Notes under the pieces: generated by a model
Database searches by the model: none
Told to the model about the DNA's origin: nothing
What the model saw: only the letters and a program-made list of their open reading frames with translations
Assembly (NCBI GenBank): GCA_946479535.1
Contig: CAMLGP010000031.1
Location: 1 to 11,552 of the forward strand
Direction of reading: 5' to 3'
DNA: 11,552 bases
Source: an uncultured Bacteroidota bacterium
GTDB taxonomy: Bacteria > Bacteroidota > Bacteroidia > Chitinophagales > Chitinophagaceae
Shown here: positions 1 to 6,178 of the stretch, one piece after another
Position numbering within the stretch: the stretch's first letter is position 1
How the letters are laid out: each line of letters begins with the position of its first letter
Made by a program: the position numbers and the translations under genes

Positions 1-71
1 ATCGCATTATTGGGGCAGTCAGGTTCGCAAGCCCCGCAGTTGATACATTCTTCTGTGATTTTAATAGCCAT
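1..71 (-). CDS. 4Fe-4S ferredoxin, N-terminus only (cut by window edge)
   Basis: The visible 23 residues start at the ATG at 71 and read MAIKITEECINCGACEPDCP followed by NNA. The CxxCxxCxxxCP spacing (Cys9, Cys12, Cys15, Cys19 of the visible peptide) is the first iron-sulfur cluster motif of bacterial-type dicluster ferredoxins, which are small soluble electron carriers. The second cluster motif and the stop lie outside the window, so full length and cluster number cannot be seen. It diverges from an acyl-CoA reductase gene; my recollection is that this pairing recurs in Bacteroidota, which would make a functional link plausible, but none is shown here. A good -7 promoter element lies about 80 bases upstream of the start (153-160, minus strand). 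Confidence 0.9.
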   Translation of the reverse strand, partial: MAIKITEECINCGACEPDCPNNA

Positions 72-94
72 AAACGTTATTCAATTAATGGGTT

Positions 95-126
95 GAGGTT
101 ATTTTTGCAATTCTCATGATAACCTC
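95..126 (-). other. Inverted repeat / hairpin in the predicted ferredoxin leader
   Basis: GAGGTTAT (95-102) and ATAACCTC (119-126) form a perfect 8-base inverted repeat with a 16-base spacer; the next inner pair would be G-U. If transcription starts from the TAATTTTG element at 160-153 (minus), the repeat lies inside the 5' leader, with the ferredoxin start codon 24 bases beyond its end. It could be a regulatory or stabilising hairpin, or a protein-binding palindrome. There is no run of U after it, so it is not an evident terminator. Confidence 0.4.
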
Positions 127-152
127 CAGTTTTTGGAATTGGTTAATCGGAG

Positions 153-160
153 CAAAATTA
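153..160 (-). promoter_or_regulatory. -7 promoter element for the ferredoxin gene
   Basis: The minus strand reads TAATTTTG, an exact match to the Bacteroidota primary sigma -7 consensus TAnnTTTG. The expected -33 TTG is not clean: the region 19 bases upstream reads GTTTTC. Predicted transcription start is near 147, giving a leader of about 75 bases. The CGAAAAC repeats at 166-182 sit directly over the spacer and -33 region, so a bound protein would be placed to control it. Confidence 0.5.
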
Positions 161-163
161 CTA

Positions 164-207
164 TTCGAAAACTATCGAAAACGATAAATATTTCAATAGT
201 TTTCGAA
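164..207. promoter_or_regulatory. Operator-like repeats between divergent ferredoxin and acyl-CoA reductase genes
   Basis: TTCGAAAACTAT (164-175) and ATAGTTTTCGAA (196-207) are a perfect 12-base inverted repeat with a 20-base spacer. A second CGAAAAC copy at 176-182 follows the first (166-172) at exactly 10 bases, about one helical turn, and the reverse copy GTTTTCG is at 199-205. Three copies of one heptamer, in phase and around divergent starts, suggest a transcription factor site. The regulator is unknown. AT-rich chance repetition is the alternative. Confidence 0.4.
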
Positions 208-233
208 ATTTATTAATTATTTGCTATCTGGCG

Positions 234-1223
234 ATGAATTTACAACAGAGAATAGATTTATTGAGTCGTTTAGGTAAATATATTTTATCGGACAATCCTG
301 CCTGGTTACAGGCTAAAGAAAGAGCATTCCATGAAAATAGCTGGTTCATTCCATCCTTTATTGACCTGGCAGTTGAAACCATTGCAACTGAATTTCTGCA
401 AAAGAAGATACTGGAAGATTGGACAAAAGGACTTTCTCTTCCCCCCTCATTTAAAACGGTAGGCGTTGTAATGGCAGGGAATATACCGATGGTTGGATTT
501 CACGACTGGCTGGCAGTATTCATATCCGGAAAAAGAGCAATGATCAAGCTTTCATCCAAAGATGCCGTTCTAATCCGACATCTGACTGATACAATGGCAT
601 CTTGGGAACCTGAGATTAAGGAGCTGATTGTTTTTGCCGATATGCTAAAGGGCTGTGATGCCTATATTACCACCGGCAGTAATAATTCTGCGGGATATTT
701 TACCTATTATTTCAAAAAATATCCCCATATCATTCGGCGCAACCGGACCTCTGTAGCAATATTAGATGGTCAGGAAAAAAATGCTGACATGGAAAAACTG
801 GCAGATGATATTTACCTGTATTTCGGCCGGGGATGCCGGAATGTAACCAAACTCTTTGTGCCCCGAGGCTACGATTTTGTACCCCTACTTACGGTTTTTA
901 GAAAATATAACTGGCTTGCAGATCATAACAAATACAAGAACAATTATGATTATAACCTGGCACTTCATGTTCTGAACAAGAAGTTTTACATGACAAATGA
1001 CTCGTTACTGCTCATTGAAGACCGCCATCTTTTCTCTCCCATAAGCCAGGTCAACTACCAGTATTATGACAGCAAGGAAGACGTTTTACAATTTCTTTCA
1101 GGAAATGAAGAATTACAATGCATTGTAGGAAATGGATTTATCCCGTTTGGTGATTCCCAAATGCCCGGACTAACGGATTATGCGGACGGGGTGAATACCC
1201 TTGAATTCCTGCTTCAACTCTAG
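234..1223 (+). CDS. LuxC-family acyl-CoA reductase (short Bacteroidota form)
   Basis: Likely an NADPH-dependent acyl-CoA reductase related to LuxC and the aldehyde dehydrogenase fold, reducing acyl-CoA or acyl-thioester to aldehyde in the cytosol. The 329-residue product has a nucleotide-binding-like segment GVVMAGNIPMVGFHDW (residues 77-92), an ALDH-like TTGSNNSAGYF (146-156), and FGRGCRNVTKLFVPRG (197-212) whose Cys201 is the likely thioester-forming nucleophile. LuxC itself is about 480 residues; the difference is mainly at the N-terminus, so this is a compact family form rather than a truncation. The start at 234 has no Shine-Dalgarno sequence, usual for the phylum, and no better start is apparent. 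The gene diverges from a ferredoxin gene. The physiological substrate cannot be read from sequence. Confidence 0.85.
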   Translation: MNLQQRIDLLSRLGKYILSDNPAWLQAKERAFHENSWFIPSFIDLAVETIATEFLQKKILEDWTKGLSLPPSFKTVGVVMAGNIPMVGFHDWLAVFISGKRAMIKLSSKDAVLIRHLTDTMASWEPEIKELIVFADMLKGCDAYITTGSNNSAGYFTYYFKKYPHIIRRNRTSVAILDGQEKNADMEKLADDIYLYFGRGCRNVTKLFVPRGYDFVPLLTVFRKYNWLADHNKYKNNYDYNLALHVLNKKFYMTNDSLLLIEDRHLFSPISQVNYQYYDSKEDVLQFLSGNEELQCIVGNGFIPFGDSQMPGLTDYADGVNTLEFLLQL

Positions 1224-1318
1224 ACAGAATCCTGTATTTATGGCCCTAATTCCTTCAGTTCCAGGTAAAATATGGACAACAGTGAAAAACGGGCATTTCA
1301 TTTTCCATTTTTCTTTAA

Positions 1319-1326
1319 TAAATTTG
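1319..1326 (+). promoter_or_regulatory. Candidate -7 promoter element for the HtrA protease gene
   Basis: TAAATTTG matches TAnnTTTG exactly. At the 19-base spacing upstream lies TTTC (1296-1299), one base from the -33 TTTG. Predicted start near 1332 gives a leader of roughly 150 bases before the ATG at 1480. The rest of the 256-base gap (1224-1479) shows no convincing gene. A second, poorer candidate lies at 1422-1430 (TAAATTTTG, one base too long). Confidence 0.45.
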
Positions 1327-1436
1327 TAATGAAGTACGAAGGTCTTAGTAAACGATTTGTTAAACGTTGTGAACGGGTAGGAACTCCTTCTGACAGTTTG
1401 TTATTTTGTAGTGCTAAGGCATAAATTTTGAACCTA

Positions 1437-1456
1437 TTGATGGTGTAAGTCATCAA
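1437..1456 (+). other. Small inverted repeat in the htrA leader
   Basis: TTGATG (1437-1442) and CATCAA (1451-1456) are perfectly complementary around an 8-base loop, ending 23 bases before the start codon. It could fold in the leader mRNA or mark a protein site. Six base pairs is weak evidence alone. Confidence 0.25.
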
Positions 1457-1479
1457 AAACATTAAAATACGTCACGAAT

Positions 1480-3012
1480 ATGAAATGGAAACAACTATTG
1501 CTGATCGTCGCTATTAGCGCCTCCTCAGCTGTTGGCAGCGTATGGACCTATGGAAAATTAACACACAGGAACGATTCCTTTGTCCACCAGACTTCCGACT
1601 CTAAGCTCCCTGCCAATTACGCAGGATTTTTTGACAATGTGGCCACTACCGGTGCTGGTGAACCTGTAGATTTTACGAAGGCCGCTAATGCATCTGTACC
1701 CGCTGTAGTACATATTAAAACCAAAATACCTGCACGCAAGGTCAGTAATAATCTGCCCCGCAACCGCAGCAATGGCGGAATGGAAGACCTGTTTGATCAG
1801 TTCTTCAATTTTGGGCCACAGGTACAACCTGAACAGAGAGCTTCTGGTAGTGGTGTGATCATCAGCGAAGATGGATATATTGTTACCAATAACCATGTTA
1901 TTTCCGATGGCGGAAATGGAGTGGCTGATGAAATCACTGTTACACTAAATGAAAATAAAAAGACTTTCAAGGCAAAGGTGATTGGCCGTGACCCGGACAG
2001 TGATCTGGCCGTTCTGAAAGTTGATGGAACACACTTACCCTATATGATCTATGGCAACTCAGACAATGTTAACCTTGGTCAGTGGGTGATGGCTGTAGGA
2101 TATCCTCTTACCCTGGAAGCTACCGTTACAGCAGGTATTGTGAGTGCAAAGGGTAGAACAATCGGTATCAATGGCCGTCAAAGCAAGTCTCCAATTGAAT
2201 CATTCATTCAGACCGATGCTGCAGTTAACCAGGGAAATAGCGGTGGCGCGCTGATCAATACAGACGGACAACTGATCGGTATCAACTCAGCTATCCTTGC
2301 ACCTAGTGGTACCTATGCAGGTTATTCTTTTGCAATTCCGGTTAATATTGTAAAGAAGATCGTGAATGATCTGATTGAATATGGCGGTGTAAAACGCGGT
2401 TATCTGGGCATTCAATACTCGCCTAATGATAATGAAGGCTGGTTAAGAAGAGCTGGTATTAAAGATGGCATTGGAGTATATGCACAGGATGTTCCATCTG
2501 ATGGAGCCGCTTACAAGGCAGGTTTGAAGAAAGGTGATGTGATCACTAAAGTAAACAATGTACAGGTAACAACAGGCATGGAAATGAGCGGTCAGATCGC
2601 CAGCTACAAACCCGGGGACAAGGTAAAGATAACTTACCTCCGTGGTGGTAAAGAATATGTAGCAGATGTGTATCTTAAAGACAAGATCAGCGAAATTACA
2701 ACTAGCACTGCTGACCTGATTGGCGACAGACTGGGAGTTGACCTTGAAAACCTGAGTAAAGAAAAAGCTACAAAATATGATGTTGAAGGTGGTGTGATAG
2801 TGAAGAAGATCAAAGAAGGTCCTTTGAGTAAAACACGTATGGAAGAAGGTTTTATCATCACTACAGTCAATGGAAGCGATATTAAGAACACTGAAGAATT
2901 AGGACAGGCGCTCGGCTCTGGTTATGGTAAAATAAAACTGGAAGGTATCTATCCTGGATACAATGGAGTATATACTTACACCATTGACCTGGGAGATGAG
3001 AGCGATAATTAA
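1480..3012 (+). CDS. Do/DegP-family (HtrA) periplasmic serine endoprotease
   Basis: HtrA protease and chaperone that degrades misfolded envelope proteins. Of 510 residues, 5-22 form a hydrophobic signal or membrane anchor after MKWK, with no lipobox. The trypsin-like domain spans about 65-300. The catalytic triad is His139 in VTNNHVI, Asp175 in DPDSDLAVLKV and Ser254 in GNSGGALIN, all intact. Two PDZ domains follow: about 305-400 (starting RGYLGIQ; repeat core GAAYKAGLKKGDVITKVN) and about 415-505 (DRLGVDLENL, then EEGFIITTVNG). Length and architecture are standard for the Do subfamily, which oligomerises through trimers. A Gly/Asn/Arg-rich stretch (about 92-118) matches the variable LA-loop region. 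The gene is monocistronic with a strong terminator directly after the stop. Heat or envelope stress control is usual for the family but no specific operator is seen. Confidence 0.96.
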   Translation: MKWKQLLLIVAISASSAVGSVWTYGKLTHRNDSFVHQTSDSKLPANYAGFFDNVATTGAGEPVDFTKAANASVPAVVHIKTKIPARKVSNNLPRNRSNGGMEDLFDQFFNFGPQVQPEQRASGSGVIISEDGYIVTNNHVISDGGNGVADEITVTLNENKKTFKAKVIGRDPDSDLAVLKVDGTHLPYMIYGNSDNVNLGQWVMAVGYPLTLEATVTAGIVSAKGRTIGINGRQSKSPIESFIQTDAAVNQGNSGGALINTDGQLIGINSAILAPSGTYAGYSFAIPVNIVKKIVNDLIEYGGVKRGYLGIQYSPNDNEGWLRRAGIKDGIGVYAQDVPSDGAAYKAGLKKGDVITKVNNVQVTTGMEMSGQIASYKPGDKVKITYLRGGKEYVADVYLKDKISEITTSTADLIGDRLGVDLENLSKEKATKYDVEGGVIVKKIKEGPLSKTRMEEGFIITTVNGSDIKNTEELGQALGSGYGKIKLEGIYPGYNGVYTYTIDLGDESDN

Positions 3013-3035
3013 TAGATAATAAAGTCTTAGTACAA

Positions 3036-3068
3036 TAAAAAACCCCAATACTCTGTTGGGGTTTTTTA
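3036..3068. terminator. Bidirectional intrinsic terminator between htrA and the amylase gene
   Basis: A 13-base perfect stem, TAAAAAACCCCAA (3036-3048) with TTGGGGTTTTTTA (3056-3068), closes a 7-base loop TACTCTG. The CCCC/GGGG core flanked by A and T runs gives a U-tract on either strand, so it can stop both convergent transcripts. The TAA stop codon of the minus-strand amylase gene (3066-3068) is the outer end of the stem. Confidence 0.93.
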
Positions 3069-4352
3069 TTTCTCAAATAACAGGTAATCCCACGCATTCA
3101 TTTCAAATGACCTTTGACTGGAAAAGTCATGAATAGATCCCGTAAACACATTCCTAAATTCTCCACTGACCTCTTCATCAATGATCGCAACAGTTATTTT
3201 GGGAGTATAACCAAAGTTCAGCACTACCAGAACTTCTTTTGTACCCTGCCTGCGGAGGTACATAAGAACATGTGCATCATCCGTGGATTTAATCCTGAGT
3301 GTATGAACGGTTGGATCCCCACCTCGTAAGGCCGGATGGCTTGCATGTAAGTTCAATAATATCTTATAGAAATCATGCATTTCAAATTTCCCATTCCAGG
3401 GAATAGGATCCTTCTCAAAAAAAGCGAGACGCTTGGCCAGCATAGGCATTTCCTGTCCGTTATAGATCAACGGTACGCCATCCCAGGTACAGCTAAAGAC
3501 AGCGAGTGCCTTAGCCATATTGCCATATTTTTCATATTCGGTACCGGTCCATGTATTCTCATCATGATTGGCAGTAAACCAGGCCCGCATACTGTTACCC
3601 TGGATATTGGAATATTGAGCCAGCAATGCCTCAAGCGTAACCAGGGGCAAATGATTCTGATAGAATTCCTGTGTTTTATGCATCCATTTCCACGAATAAC
3701 TGGCATCAAACACACGACCCCACTCAGGACTTTCCAGTTCATCAAATTCACCCAGCCAGAATAATGGCTTAACAGCATCTATTATAGGTCTGGCTTCCTG
3801 CCAGAAATCAACCTGCACCCAGGAGGCAAGATCACAGCGATATCCATCAATATCACATTCCTTTACCCAGTAGATCATGGCATCTATCATGGCCTTGCGG
3901 AGCGCAGGATTTTCATAATCCAGTTCAATGATATCATCCATCCCACTTGCAGTTTTGAAATCACCGGTAACAGGATTCTTCTTAAAATAGGCAGGATTGG
4001 ATTTTGTCCACACGTGGTCCCATCCGGTGTGATTGGCTACCCAATCAATAATCACTTTGAACCCCAGGTTGTGTGCTTCATTTACAAGTGCTTTGAAATC
4101 TTCTAATGTGCCAAATTCAGGATTGATGGTTAGATAATCGGAGCAGGCATAAGGACTGCCAAGGCTGCCTTTCCTGTTTTTGACTGCAATGGGAGTAATG
4201 GGCATGAACCAAAGGGTATGAATACCCATTTCTTTTAATCGCGGCATGGCGCTGGCAAAAGCTGCAAAAGTGCCATCCTGGGTATACTGCCTTATATTCA
4301 CTTCATAGATACTTGTTGTATGTGCCCAGGGAATGGGGGTAAAGGTTGCCAT
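3066..4352 (-). CDS. GH13 alpha-amylase family glycoside hydrolase, cytoplasmic
   Basis: Hydrolyses or rearranges alpha-1,4-glucans. The 428 residues carry all four GH13 signature regions: DWVANH (103-108); GYRCDLASW (170-178) with nucleophile Asp174; WLGEFDE (199-205) with acid/base Glu202; and FTANHDEN (259-266) with transition-state stabiliser Asp264. SPYACSDYLTINPEFGT (66-82) is the usual GH13 loop after beta-strand 2. A C-terminal beta domain follows from about 350. There is no signal peptide: the protein starts MATFTPIPWAHTTSIYEVNI, straight into the first barrel strand, so it should act inside the cell on maltodextrin or glycogen. A phosphorylase-like gene is encoded nearby, on the far side of ispH. 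Exact specificity (amylase, cyclomaltodextrinase, transferase) cannot be told. Its stop lies inside the shared terminator. Confidence 0.93.
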   Translation of the reverse strand: MATFTPIPWAHTTSIYEVNIRQYTQDGTFAAFASAMPRLKEMGIHTLWFMPITPIAVKNRKGSLGSPYACSDYLTINPEFGTLEDFKALVNEAHNLGFKVIIDWVANHTGWDHVWTKSNPAYFKKNPVTGDFKTASGMDDIIELDYENPALRKAMIDAMIYWVKECDIDGYRCDLASWVQVDFWQEARPIIDAVKPLFWLGEFDELESPEWGRVFDASYSWKWMHKTQEFYQNHLPLVTLEALLAQYSNIQGNSMRAWFTANHDENTWTGTEYEKYGNMAKALAVFSCTWDGVPLIYNGQEMPMLAKRLAFFEKDPIPWNGKFEMHDFYKILLNLHASHPALRGGDPTVHTLRIKSTDDAHVLMYLRRQGTKEVLVVLNFGYTPKITVAIIDEEVSGEFRNVFTGSIHDFSSQRSFEMNAWDYLLFEK

Positions 4353-4371
4353 GCGCGAAATTCGCTATTTT

Positions 4372-4504
4372 GGAATTTTAAAATTGGGAAATTTCAAAAT
4401 TTCTTTAGGGTGAACACCAAACTTTTTCGGGTTAATCATTGAATCCAGGTCATTTGTTAGGTACAACTGAAAGAAATTTCCCAATCTCAAAATTTCAAAA
4501 TTCC
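4372..4504. repeat. AT-rich inverted and direct repeat cluster between amylase gene and ispH
   Basis: ATTGGGAAATTTC (4383-4395) pairs perfectly with GAAATTTCCCAAT (4473-4485). Outside it GGAATTTT (4372-4379) pairs with AAAATTCC (4497-4504), and AAATTTCTTT (4397-4406) pairs with AAAGAAATTT (4470-4479). TCAAAATTTC occurs directly at 4394-4403 and 4487-4496. The arms cannot all pair at once, so alternative structures are possible. The cluster spans most of a 171-base divergent intergenic region. It may be a dispersed intergenic repeat or regulatory; a genome search would decide. Confidence 0.6.
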
Positions 4505-4510
4505 CTTCGG

Positions 4511-4518
4511 TATCTTTG
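4511..4518 (+). promoter_or_regulatory. ispH: -7 promoter element abutting the ispH start (leaderless)
   Basis: TATCTTTG is an exact TAnnTTTG match and ends only 5 bases before the ATG at 4524. The family's usual start point, a few bases downstream of the G, falls on or beside the A of the ATG, so the mRNA would be leaderless or nearly so. No -33 TTG is visible at the usual spacing; the upstream DNA is the AT-rich repeat. Confidence 0.6.
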
Positions 4519-4523
4519 CAGCC

Positions 4524-5756
4524 ATGAAGTCGTTTGACGTTCCCATTATTTACAGAAGTCCCCTCATCACCGCCATCAAAAAGAAGAGAAAGGAATGGGA
4601 TAAACTGAAAAAAGACTTTACCCCCACCCTTCTTGATTTTGGTCCACTTCACATTTATCTCGCCAGGCATTTTGGTTTTTGCTATGGTGTTGAAAATGCC
4701 ATTGAAATAGCGTTCCGTACGATAGAAGAAAATCCCGGCAAAAGAATATTCCTGTTAAGTGAAATGATCCACAACCCACAGGTTAATGCAGACCTGCAGG
4801 CTCATGGTGTAACTTTTTTGCAGGATACTTATGGCAAACAGCTCATTCCATTTGAGGAATTGAAGGTGGATGATGTTGTATTGATCCCGGCATTTGGGAC
4901 TACCCTGGCTATTGAAGAGAAATTAAATAATATTGGTATTCCCACGGAAAAATATAATACTACGTGCCCCTTTGTTGAAAAAGTATGGAACAGAAGTGAG
5001 CAGATTGGGCAGAAAAATTACAGCGTGGTGATCCATGGGAAGCCCAATCATGAAGAAACAAGGGCCACTTTCTCCCATGCAGCAAAAAATACTCCTTCCG
5101 TAGTTGTAAAGGATATGCAGCAGACAGTAGAACTGGCAAAGTATATTACCGGAGAAAAAAAAGCTGAACAGTTTTACGAAGATTTCAAAGGGCAATATTC
5201 AGAAGGGTTTGATATTAACAAAGACCTTGAACGTATTGGTGTAGTTAATCAAACCACTATGCTTGCCAGCGATACACAGGCGATCGCTGATTATCTTAAG
5301 AAAGTAATGATTGATAGGTATCAGTTGACCCCTGCCAGTACCAGTGAAAGATTTGCAGATACGCGTGATACGCTTTGTTATGCAACTAATGATAACCAGA
5401 CAGCGGTAACGGGAATGCTGGGCACAGATGCAGATCTGGCCATTGTAGTAGGCGGATACAATTCATCCAACACCTCTCACCTGGTGGAATTATGCGAAGA
5501 GAAACTGCCGACCTATTTTATCAATAATGAAGAGAAAATTATCTCTGAAAAAGCGATCCTTGCTTATAATTTTCACACTCACCAGGAACATTTGACCCCA
5601 GATTTCCTTCCCAAAAAGCAACCCGTAAAAGTCCTAATTACAAGCGGTGCATCCTGTCCTGATGCAATTGTGGAATCAGTCATTACAAAACTGGTGAGTT
5701 TCTATCAAAATGGTAAAACGATAGATAAAATGACGGAGTCCTTTTTACATTTGTGA
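4524..5756 (+). CDS. ispH: 4-hydroxy-3-methylbut-2-enyl diphosphate reductase, long Bacteroidota form
   Basis: IspH (LytB) carries out the last step of the MEP pathway, the reductive dehydration of HMBPP to IPP and DMAPP on a [4Fe-4S] cluster. The three cluster cysteines are Cys53 (HFGFCYGVENAIE), Cys148 (NTTCPFVEKVW) and Cys285 (DTLCYATNDNQ). Substrate-binding landmarks are His83 (SEMIHNPQV), His176 and Glu178 (PNHEET), Thr244/Thr245 (VNQTTML), SSNTSHL (314-320) and SGASCPD (374-380). At 410 residues it exceeds the E. coli enzyme (316): about 40 extra residues precede the first cysteine, a charged insert lies around 195-235, and a short tail follows. The ATG at 4524 is fixed by the promoter element 5 bases upstream. 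Its 3' end overlaps the convergent membrane-protein gene by 12 bases. Confidence 0.96.
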   Translation: MKSFDVPIIYRSPLITAIKKKRKEWDKLKKDFTPTLLDFGPLHIYLARHFGFCYGVENAIEIAFRTIEENPGKRIFLLSEMIHNPQVNADLQAHGVTFLQDTYGKQLIPFEELKVDDVVLIPAFGTTLAIEEKLNNIGIPTEKYNTTCPFVEKVWNRSEQIGQKNYSVVIHGKPNHEETRATFSHAAKNTPSVVVKDMQQTVELAKYITGEKKAEQFYEDFKGQYSEGFDINKDLERIGVVNQTTMLASDTQAIADYLKKVMIDRYQLTPASTSERFADTRDTLCYATNDNQTAVTGMLGTDADLAIVVGGYNSSNTSHLVELCEEKLPTYFINNEEKIISEKAILAYNFHTHQEHLTPDFLPKKQPVKVLITSGASCPDAIVESVITKLVSFYQNGKTIDKMTESFLHL

Positions 5757-6167
5757 CTGAACAAAAAAGATCAGAAGAGTCATAAGATTCAGAATGGCCA
5801 CCACCAGCAGGAATCGTATATTGCTATATAAGTGTTTAAATGACTGATTGAACTGAGTTTCATTAACATCTGCAATACCTTTTCTCAAATAAATAATAAA
5901 TGTCCAGTATTTAATTATTGCAAAAATATTGAGGACCATTATGCTTATTGTAAAAATATCTGTAGTGATAATTCTAGTGTTATAAAAAGCATATGGACCC
6001 GAGGAGAATCTGATTATTCGATATATTGTGGCAATTATTGACAGAGCCGAACTAAGGATGGCGATTATAAGGGTGCCTCCCGCGATTTTGGCCGTTTTTA
6101 TAATATAATTTCGACCATCCTCTGTTAGTTTGATCTCAAATAAATCTTCCTGTTTTTCAGGTTCCAT
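5745..6167 (-). CDS. Small integral membrane protein, DUF5362-like
   Basis: Function unknown. The 140-residue product has a charged soluble N-terminus (about 1-25, with the segment LTEDGRNYIIKTAK) and three hydrophobic segments near 30-48, 70-93 and 117-136. Between the last two lies an amphipathic stretch (about 94-115: RKGIADVNETQFNQSFKHLY). This layout resembles the DUF5362 proteins of Bacteroidota as I remember them, but that is recollection, not a search. It starts 11 bases after the stop of the phosphorylase-like gene, so the two are probably cotranscribed. No Shine-Dalgarno sequence is present. Its last codons interlock with those of ispH on the other strand. Confidence 0.75.
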   Translation of the reverse strand: MEPEKQEDLFEIKLTEDGRNYIIKTAKIAGGTLIIAILSSALSIIATIYRIIRFSSGPYAFYNTRIITTDIFTISIMVLNIFAIIKYWTFIIYLRKGIADVNETQFNQSFKHLYSNIRFLLVVAILNLMTLLIFFVQSQM

Positions 6168-6178
6168 AAATGTTCTAA

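Noticed and set aside
1224..1240. Possible terminator after the acyl-CoA reductase gene (ACAG-N4-CTGT)
   Set aside because: Only a 4-base stem, and the T-rich stretch is too far downstream.
1329..1424. 31-codon frame starting MKYEGLSKRF just after a TAAATTTG element
   Set aside because: The predicted transcription start falls at or after its ATG, there is no ribosome site, and it resembles nothing known; it is more likely part of the htrA leader.
3375..3764. 129-codon plus-strand open frame inside the amylase gene
   Set aside because: It is antisense to conserved GH13 regions III and IV; a shadow of the real frame.
4365..4670. 101-codon minus-strand open frame across the amylase-ispH gap
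   Set aside because: It runs antisense through the conserved ispH N-terminus and the AT repeat, resembles no family I know, and is explained by the repeats lacking stops in that frame.
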